This document shows, piece by piece, positions 46,214-58,693 of a stretch of DNA of 64,000 nucleotides. A program made the position numbers and the translations under genes. Each line of letters opens with the position of its first letter. Positions within the stretch are counted from its first letter, which is position 1. This DNA comes from Trichoderma breve (Eukaryota; Ascomycota; Sordariomycetes; Hypocreales; Hypocreaceae). The notes beneath the pieces are model-generated. The model was not told the origin of the DNA and ran no database searches. It saw nothing but the letters and a program-made list of their open reading frames with translations. Location: assembly GCF_028502605.1 (NCBI RefSeq), contig NC_079236.1, forward strand, positions 4,134,596 through 4,198,595, in the 5' to 3' direction.

Positions 46214-47877
46214 ATGGCACTTTTTACAACTATCAAGACTCCTACTGCAACATATGAGCAGCCCCTTGGCCTGTGAGTACCAAGGTTCCCCGATTCTACT
46301 CACTTTGATCATTTATTCTAATGTTTGCTGCCAGCTTCATCAACAATGAGTTCGTGAAGGGAACTGAAGGCAAATTAATTGAAACTTACAACCCTGCGGA
46401 TGAGAAACTCATTACTTCTGTCCATGAAGCCACAGAGGTGGATGTTGATATTGCTGTTGCTGCGGCACGCAAGGCCCTCGAAACCACATGGCATCAAATC
46501 ACCCCATCTGAGCGCGGTCATCTGCTCATGAAGTTGGCGGATCTTTTCGAACGCGATTTCGAAACTCTTGCGGCTATTGAGTCTCTTGACAACGGCAAGG
46601 CACTGAGCCTGGCGAGGATCGATGTTGCCGGCGCTGCTGGTTGCCTGCGATACTACGGTGGCTGGGCAGACAAGATTCACGGTCAAACAATCGAGACGGA
46701 TCCCAACTCCCTCAACTACACTCGTCATGAGCCTATCGGCGTCTGCGGTCAGATCATCCCATGGAACTTCCCTCTTCTTATGTGGGCTTGGAAGATCGGC
46801 CCCGCGGTTGCGGCTGGTAACACTGTCGTTCTCAAAACTGCTGAACAAACTCCTCTTTCTGGTCTCTACGCGTCCGCATTGGCAAAAGAGGCCGGATTCC
46901 CCGCTGGTGTAATTAACACTATTTCCGGCTACGGTCGTGTTGCCGGATCCGCAATCTCCAGTCACATGGACATTGACAAAGTCGCCTTCACCGGCTCTAC
47001 CCCCGTCGGACGAACTATCCTCCAAGCTGCAGCGAAGAGCAACCTCAAGAAGGTGACTTTGGAACTCGGCGGTAAATCACCAAACATTATCTTCAACGAT
47101 GCCGACTTAGACAATGCTATCAAATGGGCCAACTTCGGTATCTACTACACTAGCGGACAGATCTGCTGTGCAGGCTCTCGTATCCTCGTGCAGGAAGGCA
47201 TCTATGACGAATTTGTCAAGCGATTCAAGGAGCGAGCACTACAGAACAAGCTTGGTAACCCTTTTGACGAGCAGACTTTCCAAGGTCCTCAGGTCTCACA
47301 GCTACAATTCGACCGGATTATGGGATACATTGAGGCTGGTAAGCAGGGTGGTGCGACTCTTGCTTTGGGAGGTGGACGATATGGTGACAAAGGTTTCTTT
47401 ATTGAACCTACTGTCTTTACCGATGTGACACCAGATATGAAGATCGCCCAGGAGGAGATTTTCGGTCCTGTTGCAGCCATTCAGAAGTTCAAGGATGAGG
47501 AGGAGGCTATCAAGATTGGAAATAACAGCAACTATGGTAAGTAAAGTCTACTGCTATCATCCGGGGCATTGTACACTAACGTCAAACTTAGGTCTTGCGG
47601 CTGCTATCCATACTAGCAATGTCAACACTGCGATCCGCGTCTCAAACGCTCTACAGGCAGGGTATAGTTAATAATCTTCTTCGTTGTATGGAACCAACCA
47701 GCTAACGATATTCACAGTACTGTCTGGATCAACCAATACAATATGCTGTCCTACCAGACTCCATTTGGTGGATACAAGGAGTCGGGTATTGGCCGTGAGC
47801 TTGGTTCCTATGCCCTTGAGAACTACACCCAGGTTAAGTCTGTTCGGTATTCTTTGGTTAATGCTCCATTTTCTTAA
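46214..47877 (+). CDS. Aldehyde dehydrogenase (class 1/2, NAD(P)-dependent)
   Basis: Oxidises aldehydes to carboxylic acids; 496 residues, the usual length. Exons: 46214-46272, 46335-47536, 47592-47661 and 47718-47877 (1491 nt). Motifs in order: [29 protein letters not shown] (substrate/cofactor channel), [23 protein letters not shown], catalytic Glu in [10 protein letters not shown], catalytic Cys in [32 protein letters not shown] and the C-terminal [15 protein letters not shown]. No N-terminal targeting signal is evident, so it is probably cytosolic. The neighbours, a divergent Zn2Cys6 regulator and a convergent FAD monooxygenase, could form a small catabolic group (inference). Confidence 0.95.
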
Positions 47878-48059
47878 ACATGTTTAAGTAAGTTGGTGCA
47901 AGGCGGTTGACATAGATGCAAGGTTGAAGAATAGAACAATCTAGACGCAATAATATCGATTTGACTATGGAGGCAGATTGAATCATAATGCATTTCCACC
48001 GTACAAAATGTTATGTAAAGCTCCTTGATTAGTGTAGCATTTCAGACTTGTGATTCCAA

Positions 48060-49492
48060 TCAGTTGATGACTGCAAAGTCGCTCGACGTCATAGGCTGCG
48101 TCCAGGGGACTTTTCCATTCAACTCCTCCTCGCCATTGATGTAATCAAAAACGGGGGTCTTTGCAATGCCCGCAGCAGCCCGAGAATATATACATTTTTC
48201 GATGGTGCGATTCGATATGACATAACGGTCTACAAACTTGACAAGCTGTCCTTGCCAAGTGGCCATTGCGGTGACTTGGCCGGAGCCGACGCAGCCAGCG
48301 ATAACGGCATCAAAGCGGGTGCCTTGATAGGCCTTGAAGGCAGCTGATAGTTGTGCCGTAGTTGGGATACTGTGGACGCCGCCGATGGATCGGAACATGT
48401 TAGCCAACTCATTGGAGAGAGTGACGACGTCAACGATGCCATTGTTGCATCCAGCGCCAGTGCTGGGGGTGAACTTGTGCGCCGCATCGCCAGAAAGCAC
48501 GATACGCCCAGCGTGTGACCAGTGTTGGACGACACCCTCCTCGAGGTTGATCATCCCAGCGCCCCTGCCATCGCCGACGCGTGCATTGTAGGCGTCGCGG
48601 ATCGTCAATCCGCGTGAGATGGGTAGGTGACCCCAGCGGCTGACCAACGCCTCTTCGTCGGCGGTGCTGTAACGGATGCGCTCACGGGTTGGCTTGTCCA
48701 TACGCTCATAGATGCCAATAACGGTGGTGTCCTCGCCAGCAAACAGCTGGACAGCGACGTCACGCCCGTGAGTCTCGTTGGCGTCTCCAGGGTGCAGATC
48801 GCCCTGCGTGGGAAAGCGGATCCAGAGAGCACGGTAGGTGGTCAGGAATGGCTGTTCTTCGTTGACTTGAGAATTCTCGGGGCCTGAAGTCTGGCTTGCT
48901 TGGAGAGCGAGTGTGCGCATCTGGTCACGTACAACGCTATGGGCACCATCTGCTCCGACAATGATGGATCCGTTGTATGAAGTCCCATCACGACAAAGGA
49001 CAGTTACATCGTCATCTGTGATGGAGATGCTGGAAACGCGCTTGTTAGCGAACATTTTGGCCTTGCTCTCATCTGAGAGTGAATCGTAGAGGACAGCGGT
49101 AAGATCGTGGCGGCTGACGGCTCTGAGGGAGCGGCCATGGCTATTGAGTTTGTTAACGCATGCACCACAATGTTACAACGAGAACCAATGTCATACTTTT
49201 CACTGATATGTACAAAAGCCTGGCTGGTGCCCAGATCCTTCCCATTGTGGTCCCGGCGTTCAATTTGAGCCAACGGTGAACTAACGGCATCGAAGGCAGG
49301 GAGAAGTCCAAGCTGGCCCAGGACACGCAAGCCCATAGGGTTTATGACCAGGTTAGAACCGGCGTCGAGTACAATACTGGGCCGGCTTTCGAGCACAACG
49401 AAATCGATACCAGCACGGGACAGGGCATGGGATGCAACAAGCCTGACGGGGCCGCCACCAACAACAATGACTTTAAACCCTGTGGGGCTCAT
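48060..49492 (-). CDS. FAD-dependent aromatic-hydroxylase-type monooxygenase with altered FAD motif
   Basis: Class A flavoprotein monooxygenase of 458 residues (salicylate hydroxylase or paxM-like). Exons: 49492-49197 and 49140-48060 (1377 nt), with a 56-nt intron whose GTATGA donor restores ENHGRSLRAVSRHDL. The FAD motif near the N-terminus reads GGGPVRLVASHAL; the family has G where R stands, which is a one-base change from GGG to AGG. VLESRP follows. IIVGADGAHSVVRD (DG motif) and VLSGDAAHKFTPSTGAGCN (GD motif) are intact. The frame is otherwise uninterrupted. The Gly-to-Arg change sits in the phosphate-binding loop and could impair FAD binding. Substrate unknown. An upstream Met at 49609 is less likely because homologous sequence begins right after 49492. 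Confidence 0.88.
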
Positions 49493-50549
49493 AGTGTATG
49501 GGGTCGAAGCTGAAGCCGACGTTTTATGAAAAGACCCTGAGCAGTACTCTTGGGGTTCGGAAGGAGTTCTTCGGACGTTTTGGAAAGGAGTGATGGTGTT
49601 GACGGTCACAATGTGGGTGACCTGTTATCGAGATGTTCTTGATGATCAGAAGTGGTTTGGAGAGATAATAGCCCGGGGCGGCCATACTTATATAAGAAAG
49701 ATACTTCATCTACAGCTGGGTAAAGGGGTGGTCGGTAAGCCCGTTCTTGTAGCTGGCTTGACTACGAATTGCGGTTAACTTACATGGCTCGCACTCGTAT
49801 TGCTAGTTTGTGCGCTGCATATTCGTCATAATACTGCTAACTGAAATGGGTCGAGGGAGCCGATGATAATTCTGACGGTAAGATAAAGTCTCCCAAGGAC
49901 TAAATTGCTCCGCCCCGGTACGCGCGTTGGGACTTCCTCGCTCTTGGCGGTTGTGCCTAAGCCTTGGTTTCTCAAGTCCACCTTTTAGGCACTAAACAGA
50001 CATCTCACGCTCCCTGTCCGGGTTGGAGATGTGGGAGGGATCATGGGGCGTATTTAGGGGTTGGTAATAACTGGATGATATAATCTATTCTTTTTCTATG
50101 GAACCGATTGGTTCGTCTTACTTTCTTTGACATCCAAAGAGTATCCAACTCGTGGAGAGTTATCGTGTGCGAAGAATGAACTACCATTAGTTTATGCATG
50201 AGGATGACCTTAGAGTTATATAAAGTCGGGTGGAAAGGCAAGATACAGCGGCGTGAATGGATATCTTTGACTACTAAAGCCTTGTAAGAGTTTCAAGGTG
50301 CCCGTCTCATGAAGTAATGTATAGTAGTATAGGTCTCTCCTAATCCGAAATTGTAATATCAGGATTTGCATAAACTAACATCCTCACTATACTTGCGTTT
50401 CCCTTTGAAGTGGTTGCAGCAGATTGTGTTTGCCCAAGTGTACATGGTTCTATATTATTTAGAATCGAAAGTTTCGTCGGTTTCAAGAGCTCCCCTGGAT
50501 GTTTTGGCATGCACTTGGACTGGTTTAGGTATTGATTAATAACTATAGA
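49493..50549. other. Spacer, about 1 kb
   Basis: Promoter of the monooxygenase at its left edge. Otherwise only short frames without features. Confidence 0.4.
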
Positions 50550-50895
50550 GTACATCAGTATATCAATACTTAGGCCGCGTAGCAATCAGCAAGAGAACAT
50601 GACAATTGGAACTAGCTGCTATAAGTGTCGCCTGTTTCTTCCCTTTTCAGATAGGTTTCTGAGAGTGGCATGCGCCTCAGACTATAGCTTCAGTAACTAC
50701 ATCAGCACGCTAATTTGTAAGTAGGCTGCGTGGCAATCAGTCAGAGAACGTGGCAATCGGAACTACCTAGCTGCACGTGTCGCCCGTTTCTTCCTTTTTT
50801 AGATAGGTTCCCGCAAATGCCATGCGCCTCAGAATTAGCTTCCGGGATCCCTCAGTCGGCCAATATTTAGGCTGCATTGTAATTAGCAGGAAGGA
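50550..50895. repeat. Degenerate tandem repeat, period about 148 bp, two copies plus a partial third
   Basis: Copy A is about 50550-50697, copy B about 50698-50845, and a partial third begins near 50851. Shared landmarks are a TAGG(C/T)(C/T)GCGT segment, GCAATCAG...GAGAAC, GTCGCC(C/T)GTTTCTTCC and CATGCGCCTCAGA. Many differences between copies are A/G or C/T, with copy A more AT-rich, as expected from old repeat-induced point mutation. No terminal inverted repeats or ORF were found, so the parent element is unknown. Confidence 0.65.
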
Positions 50896-51548
50896 CTCGG
50901 CGATCGGAGTAGTAATTCGCCCTGCCAAGCTTCAACGAGGCCGTATTGCAAGATACAAGGGACCCTCATCTCCACGCGAGATCAAGCGAAACCTCACTGA
51001 CCATAATTGCCAGCTTCAGTCATAGCCACGTTCTTAGAGGCGGTAATTTAGCCATAGCACTGGTCAACAAGGAGTGCCGTCATCAACAACACTCTTATTA
51101 CAGAGGCCGCAGCTGTTGCCAGCTTGTGCTTATTGCTTTCTGCAAAATAGTATATGTTTGGATCTAACTCTTAAGATTTTTTAGGGAGATAGTGGTTGTC
51201 ATTAGGCCTGCGTGTTTATATTGGCACGACCGGTTTTAGATCTACTGCCAGCGTACATCTTGTTTTAGTCCGAACTGTAAAACCGCAGGTCATGGAATGC
51301 TGCGCAACTAAAATAGCGTTTCATACTTTTAATACATAACAGAAGCGGATCGTGGAGGCTATTTTCTTTTATTGCAGCAAGTACCTGTAATATTATTTCG
51401 ACCACATTATTATACATGAGCACCTATGCCAGGCAGTGGTCGCTCCTAGCTTCCGTGCCTGTAAGCGGAATTGTAGAAGGTATGACACGATGCCCTTAAC
51501 CTCGTAAGAGTGGGACAAAAATAAAGGTGACTAGGTTGCCTGGATCTT
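50896..51548. other. Spacer downstream of carboxylesterase
   Basis: About 650 bases without a recognisable gene. It may contain further, more degraded repeat sequence. Confidence 0.4.
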
Positions 51549-53638
51549 CTATATTGGGATGCTGCTTGCTAGCGTCTGGTAGAAATTGCACCGCGTACCG
51601 CGGCCACCTTCCCAAGTATCGGCTGGGACGACAGAGATAGCATTGCGTAGGCCAGGCTGTTGAAACTGCGTAACAGGCACGCCCCATTGTGTAGTGAATG
51701 AATAGGGCACGCCGCCTGTCTCATTGAGATTGAGCTGCTTGGAGTTGGTCTCGGTCCAAGCTGGCCAGGTAGAAGCGCCGTTGGCTGCATTAGAGTTTGA
51801 CGAAGAGGCTCCGTTAGCAATAGCATTCGTTATGGATGGATCGCCTTTTGTGATAAAATTGCCCCAAATGCGCCTGAATGCCAGGATAAAATCGGTAGAC
51901 AGGTTTGGTGTCGATGGGCCAAAGTAGGCATTCATGTCAATGGTATGCGAGGCGAACGGTACCGAGAATTGGTAATGCCAGCTCCGCCGGCTATTGGACG
52001 TATAGGCCGATGCCATCCAATAAGACGGGCAAACAAACGTCGCCTCAGCATAGATATTATTAGCTCGTTGCTGTTGGCCGTTCGCATCCTGAGATACGTT
52101 GACAGCAGTCAGACCTGTTACGCCGTTGGTCTCAAATAGAGGACTTGCTGAAGTGTTTGCGTTGTTGGGATTCACTGCTAAGATAGCATTAATTTGGGTA
52201 TCAGACAGGTTGGGGAATTCTTCATGCAGCCAGTTGGTTATATCGGTAATGGTTGAGATGGAAGGTGGTACAAAAAGTGGTCCTTCATTGGCGTTATTGC
52301 CCACCAAGAGCTTCTTTCCATTCACTTTTTTAGCTTTCAGTTGCTGGCTGGGTAGGCCTGTGATATAAACGTTGTCTCTAACAGGGTAGAACGCCCTGTA
52401 ATGTGATGGTCAGCCTAGACAAGAAACATAATGTTATTTCTTAGATACTGACCAGAAACCATAAGTCTGCTGTGCGGCCAGTTGGATGTTGGCGTTCTGT
52501 AGGCTGACTGTATCTTTTCCAACGAGGCAAGAGAAGACATTTCTGGAGCCGGGACAGCCGGCCGCGGCCGCGAATGCATAGTAACGAGCCGTAGGCCAAG
52601 CAGCATTATAAGTGTATTGGAAAGGTAAGTATGGAGATGCAACAATTCCCTGGTTGAAAAGCAAGGTGCCTAAGCTGCCTCCAGCGGCCATATCGTGGTA
52701 CAAAACAGAGCTCCCGCCGGCCGAGTCGCCCGAGATGGTAATAGACAAGGGATCGCCGCCGAACTGGCCGATGAAGAGCTTGATCCACAGAAGTGCAAAT
52801 GCTTGGTCGAGAAGGCCGGCATTTACAATGCCTTTACTCTTCACTTCTTGCGATGACAGGAAGCCAAATGCGCCTAGCTAGGTTTTTTATATTAGCTTAC
52901 GTTCGATAAGTTGAAGGGGTGTGAAATGTGAATGCTTTTTTACCCGATACTGTATTGTGACGGCAATGAAATTGTTGTCGTTACTGTTTACGATACCGCT
53001 CATATCCAGAGTGCCATCACCAAAGCCGTATCCACCACCATGGATGTATACTAAGACCGGTAGCCTGGAGGTATTGGATGGCGCGTAAACGTTCAGGAAC
53101 AGGCAGTCTTCGTTTCCCAGAATGCTAGGGACTCCAGGCACAGCTAGATATGCCTGGGGACAGATGGGGCCAAAGTCAGTGGCGGGAATTGGGTGTGCTG
53201 ATGGCTCAGTGGCTGGAAAGCGTGGTGGTTGCCAGCGGAGATTCCCTATAGGTGCCGCTGCGTATCTTATACTGTAGCGAGAGACGCGTTCCTATAGTTT
53301 AGCCATTGGATTTGAACATGAGATAGAAAAGAGTTAAAGTTAAAATACTCATACCCTTTCCAAATATTTAGGTCGCTTGCAGAGTCATAGTAGCCTTTAT
53401 ACTTGGCGTAACCAAGGTTCACTTGCAATGAACTTTGAGACCGCCGAACCTTGCTAGAATCATGAACATTTGCCTGTGAAGCATTGGCTATCAAGCTGGA
53501 CAAGAACTCTGATGCAATATCGCCGCTGTCGACCGAGTTCCCCTCAACAGTATTTGACTCAATGTTGATAGGGGGGGCAGGAACTGCAAGGGAGAAGCCC
53601 GCCACTATTGAGATGAGAATCTGAGATGAAATACGCAT
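51549..53638 (-). CDS. Secreted type-B carboxylesterase/lipase
   Basis: Extracellular serine esterase of 627 residues. Exons: 53638-53355, 53271-52944, 52877-52453 and 52395-51549 (1884 nt). The N-terminal ISSQILISIVAGFSLAVPAP is a signal peptide, followed by a propeptide-like segment with KVRR. Family motifs are GIRYAAAPIGNLRWQPP, NEDCLFLNVYAPS (type-B signature 2), VYIHGGGYGFGDG (oxyanion hole) and the nucleophile elbow ISGDSAGGSSV. LLVGNNANEG fits the acid region. The catalytic His is not obvious by eye: the C-terminal part has SWHYQFSVPFASHTIDMNA, where family members often have the H-x-x-D/E region. N-glycosylation sequons are frequent. The gene is intact; the substrate is unknown. Confidence 0.92.
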
Positions 53639-54743
53639 TATCTACTCCGTATCTAGTAGCAACGTCAGAAAAGAAACAAGAGCGAAGCTCAAAACGTAAG
53701 GATGGCAAGAGGTCGAAGCAACAATATGCAACTGGTCGTGCCTGTGGCGCTTATATTCAAATCCATTTCGCGGTATCCTTCTCACCAGCGGGCTAACCAT
53801 CACAAAAGGACTGATTCAAGAGGAACAACAATGTAAGCGGTAGCTAGTTACGTAGTGTGAATAGGCCAGAGCAAGGGATAAGGTATCCACCCACTTGACT
53901 GCTCTAGGTAATACCGCTGCCAGCCCCCTGAATTGATGTTATATCGCTTACAAAGAGCTTTACACAGATTGACCTAGACTTCACGCACGGCAATATGCTT
54001 GCCCTCTTTCATTAGGGTCGATAACCCATGAATCCGGTTGTGTTTGTTATATGCCAACTTGAGTGGATCCTGATCACTATTGTCAATAAGCCCGCATACA
54101 AGTGTGCTACCAGACACGTGTTAGGGTAGTAGTGACATCTTAGTTACGCACTTGGCGGAGGTCTATCCAAGAAAGGAAGAAACAGGCGACGAATGCAGCC
54201 GGTTCCGGCGTAATATATCTCTGCCCGTAGTATCCATTAGTGAGCATCACGCGCGTCTACGCAGCTTCTGAACAGCGGTGACTCGGGGAAAATGAGAGAG
54301 AGATTTTGGCAGTGTGGTGGGATGTAAGAGTAGGGACGAGTTCTATCACCAGGCAGGCGAGTGAGGGGCGCCGGCATAAAGTCAATACCCACTACTAGGT
54401 ATATAGCAGAGCAAATCATGGAGATAACAGCTGATGATGAGCAAGGCGAGAGCTTAGCCAGAAATACACGTCAATGAGTTTTTTTGGGCTTGAAGAATAA
54501 AATAAGTAAGAATGCACGAGAAAAGCCAGTATGAAAGGAAAATAACAAGTAGAGTCTGAACAGACTACTCTGTAGGAGACTGTCTGCTCAAACACTTAAA
54601 TCAGCTATCTGGTCTGTCAGCCTCTGGTACTGGCAAACATGTATAACCAGTCCCCAGATATTGCCGCACATATACGCCATTGCTCCTTCCATTGTTCCAC
54701 TCCAACCATTCTCACAGTCAGCTACTTGGTTTATCTAAAGCAA
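53639..54743. other. Spacer, 1.1 kb
   Basis: Contains the esterase promoter and the 3' region of the next regulator gene. The frame at 54237-54419 is short and featureless. No repeats were seen. Confidence 0.45.
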
Positions 54744-56456
54744 TCATTTACTATTATGTAGGAGTAAAGCGGACGCGTTGCGCCGGCTGCTATTCAGGAA
54801 TTGACCAAGATGAAAGCCCTGTACTCCGTGGTCAATGAAATATCGTATCCGAGAATATTCGTCGCTGTCTTTCTCCGCCGAGAGGAATCTAAGCGCCATG
54901 CCCACAGGGAAGAGGACAATACTAAGACACCACAAGCCGCTATTTTTCTTGAGGAAGATTGGCAAGGACCGCGCAATGTTACGGCAGCAGATCAACGGGT
55001 CAATTCGGGCTGGCAGCTCCGTGGGCGAGACTGCTATCCTGCGCATTGCATTGTATAGGATAAGACAGGTAGTCCAGTATAGGTTCAACGTGTGGGTTCT
55101 GGCAATGTCTTCCATAGATATCTCAGCGTCCGGCTCGTGTTCAAAATTGTCCGCCACCTTGTTGGGGCTAAATGATATGAACCACGCAAGTAGGTCTCTG
55201 TCGTATTTCCAGCAAGTTTGAAGCAACGCTTCTTGTCGCTTGCGCTTTTTCTCTACATCAGTCTCGCCTTGTAGGTCGTCCAACTTCTCTAAGATGGTGG
55301 GAATATCCACCAAAATGTCAACCAGGTTGTCCGTGGCAGACTTGGGTTCTAGGCTCCAGGGTACTTGCTTCCAGGCTGGGCTGCTTAGGATGGACTGTTT
55401 GCGTGTATAAATGCTCGGGAGGACCTTTATAGCATAGCAACCATTAGTTGATTCACAAAATGGAGCTCTGGGCCCTAACCATAATTGCACGCCCATCACA
55501 AAACATGCGATGACTGACGCCGCTGGCGCACCCCTTCGGGCCTCTCCCGAGGAAGATTGCAACCCCCCCTTTCACATGGTCAACCCAAGCACGTGCTTGA
55601 GCAGCTTTGTCTTGCCTATCATCTCCATGGAACATCTGGTTGGTTGCGTTAGATCCAAACGCGCAATTCGAAAGGAGGAGGGGAGAGGGGAGGGAGGGCA
55701 ACTTCGAAGAGGCTCATTATCTTAGTGGCAACCAAGATTCCATCGTAATTGGCCTGTAACGGATTAACTAGCGCCCCTCTCATTCTGCATAAGGCTTTTC
55801 CGTAAATCCTAAGCCCTGCATCTCGCATCCATTGCTTGTCATCTCTCTTTCCAACGTTGGCCAGTGCGAAAGCGATGAGAGCATTGCGCAATATGGGCTC
55901 GTGGAGATACAAATCCTGTGCGAGGAGCGTCCAGCCGCTGGAGGCACAAGAGATAGTAGTTTCTGGAATGGAGCGGCCAAATGGGAGGAAAGATTCCCAG
56001 AATAAACCGAGGCACTTAGCTTCGAATGCAGCCTCAGTCAGTGTGTCGGATAACACGATGTCGAGAGGCTGCTTGGATTTTGCAGTGACTTGTCTGCGGA
56101 CCGCTTGAATCATTAAGATAAGCAAGCCTTCTGTGATCATCTGGCATTGTATTCACTTACAACCTACAGTTCTCGTAGTGTTGTGTCCACGGTCTTTGGG
56201 TGCCTGGCTATGCACAAAGGACGGTCCTTGGTCATAGACGCATTCGACGCACCGGTGGCGGCATAGACTGCACCTTGGAAGTTGAAGATCACACTGTGCT
56301 CCTTGTCAATTGATACTCAGATTAGGATATACCCTATTTGGGGAAGAGTGTCCGAGCTGCAATGATGGGATAGGGATATGCTCGACGACGACGTACTTTC
56401 TTCTTTAGGTGCCGGCAGGCCATGCAACGCCGAGACTGCCCCGGTCCTCTTGGCAT
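54744..56456 (-). CDS. Zn2Cys6 transcription factor, five exons
   Basis: Nuclear regulator of 476 residues. Exons: 56456-56397, 56293-56161, 56103-55703, 55635-55480 and 55424-54744 (1431 nt). The cluster is split by the first intron: CMACRHLKKK joins CDLQLPRC and SLCRHRCVEC, giving C-x2-C-x6-C-x6-C-x2-C-x6-C. The remainder fits the C-terminal regulatory domain of this class: LGLFWESFLPFG, ALIAFALANVGKRD, KIMSLFEMFHGDDRQDKAA, RMFCDGRAIMV and SILSSPAWKQVPW. The third and fourth introns have weak GTTGCC and GTTAGG donors, accepted because they alone keep these motifs in frame. If they are not spliced, the gene would be broken in two places. No target can be named. Confidence 0.8.
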
Positions 56457-58693
56457 AATGTGGAGTCGGCTATGTTCTTTCTAATTGTGAACTCTAGCAA
56501 TCCGCTTGGAGGTTGGACCTCTTTTTATTTTTCTCTTGATTCTCTTCAGTCATATCGACTGACCGGTAGGGTTGGATCATAAGAATTATCGGCAGATGTA
56601 GTGCTGACGTAAAGGCGGTGCCCATTTCTTATCAAAAAGTGGTGTTGAAATGCAGCTACTATTTCCAGCTAAACCAGGAAAGAGATTGGTGGAAAGCCAC
56701 CTTCCGTGCTAGACTGTCCACCATGAATCCCTATCATCCTGTTCCAACCCTGCGCCTTAAATTATCACTGTGGTACCAACCCGCGCCACCAACTGTTGCA
56801 GGCTGAACCTAAATGGCAACATCATGGTGACTCTAATAAGTAACCACAACAGATGCTGGTGATCATGTGGCTACCACGTGCAGATGTGCATTGACCCGAA
56901 TTCTGGCTGGTAGCTGTTTCTCAAGCTCTCACTTGATCGAGTGTATATGTGTATTGTTTTTCACCCGTCTTTTGCGGTGCATTTCATTATACCATATATA
57001 ACAATTATGTCCAGCCGCTAGCTAATCTCTGCTAACAGGGGCCATAAAATAAGTGCTTAGCATGTGGTGTCAATAGTTGTTGCCACGACTATGGAAATCA
57101 GGTGGTGCTGGTGAAAGCTTTCAGGATCCAGTTTTGTCCTACACAGCTTTGATAGCTTTGCTCCCCTGCGGCAATCTCATAATGCACAACTCAGCAATAG
57201 GTGATGCATAAGTTGAGATACGTACGTCGAGATTTTCCATGACTATAGCGGAAATGGCGGTCAGGCTCACAGGAGAAAAGAGTATTTAATAGCTATTATA
57301 TATATTGAGAATGAAACATAACAAAATCCGGATACATCTGCTTATGCTTTCTTGTGCTTCTCGTCTTTCTTGCACTGTTACCGCCATTGGTGTTTGTAGG
57401 ATTGGTGTTGTTCTACAGAGTATAATGCCAGACGATTAGATCAGGGGTATGGTGTTTGGTCATGGACTCGGTTTGTCTCCTTTAACGCTTATCTACTGCT
57501 GCACAACGACTCTCGCCCTCTCAACGTCCCATATGGCGGCGCTGATTCTTTAGAGGCCGCCAGAGAAAAGACTTCGCCGATGTCATCAATCGATATCTTC
57601 CTATAGCTGGCGCTGAGTTGGTCACAGAAGTTCATTGATAGGACTGAGGGAATGAGAAATTGACGAGTCAGACGGCATACGAGCTACACTACGGAGGACA
57701 TATATTGCATGAGCCTCAATATTTTGCCCATAAAATGTATTTCACTGTGGAAGGATAAAACGCCATTAGCATACACTGTTATTAACATAGTATTTAGGCG
57801 CTAGTTGGCGATTCCAAATGTAATTGGAGTTTCTACTGGTACCTCTTGGAGAGGCCTTACTTGTCTACACAAGTCTTAAGCTCTTGAACAAAATGGAACG
57901 AGACTATTTATCTCTCTAGGATACGTTGAAGTATCGAGAGATGGAATAGTTCAACTCTTGAGGCCAAGCACTCTTAAACATATCTTCTCGACATAGACAT
58001 ATATCTTATTGGCGCCCGACTTTGCATGCCATTGTGCCCAAATCTGTCGCAGAAGTTCTCAATCTCCTCGTCTGCTTGCAGGTGTAAATGGACTGGGCAA
58101 ATAGATGAAAGCGAAGCAAGATTCTCAAGCGGCCGCTCAAGCTTGGAAGTGTCTAATGCCAATGCATAATCACGATCACAAAAATACTGCGACGCTATCC
58201 AAGTTGGAAAGTCTCTTCTAATCTGGCTGTATCTGTTGGATCCCATAGTCATTTTTACCTTGACGAATAGAGTTTAGAGGCGGAGCGGAGGCTGCACCCG
58301 TCGCCCGTTTCTTCCCTTCTTGGACAAATCCCAGAAGTGCGGCCTCGAATATCACGTCAGCTCCACTTTGCTCGGCTCTTCGACTTCTCTGAGGTGCAGC
58401 GACGCACATAGCGTAAAATCCTACGGAGGACACTCATATGGGAACATAACCAGGATGTGGTAATCAGTTGAATAATGCTTATAAGTATGATTGGCGGCAG
58501 TCGGTGATTCGTATGATCTGACAAGTCTCAATGAAAGAAAGAACAAAACACAATATTCTCATATATTGACCCACCCAATAGCATACAATTCGACCTATTC
58601 TACAAGCCGCTTGAAGACTTGCAATTCTTTGCTCTTCATCAATCTCGTGGCACTTGCAACGCGACCACAGAGCCCGAAATCAGCCGATTTATC
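56457..58693. other. Gene-poor spacer, 2.2 kb
   Basis: Only short open frames (62-92 codons), none recognisable. A fragment of the dispersed repeat lies near 58291. The right end is the promoter of the reductase. Confidence 0.4.
58291..58340. repeat. Dispersed fragment related to the repeat at 50.55-50.9 kb
   Basis: About 45-50 bases with the shared core GCTGCAC..GTCGCCCGTTTCTTCC followed by a similar A/T-to-TCCC transition as in copy B of the 50.7-kb repeat. Short, but the 16-base core match is unlikely by chance. Confidence 0.5.

Noticed and set aside
54744..56456. Two separate regulator fragments broken by stop codons
   Set aside because: Three extra introns, two with weak donors, join them into one 476-residue protein with consistent phase. 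Kept as one gene at somewhat lower confidence.
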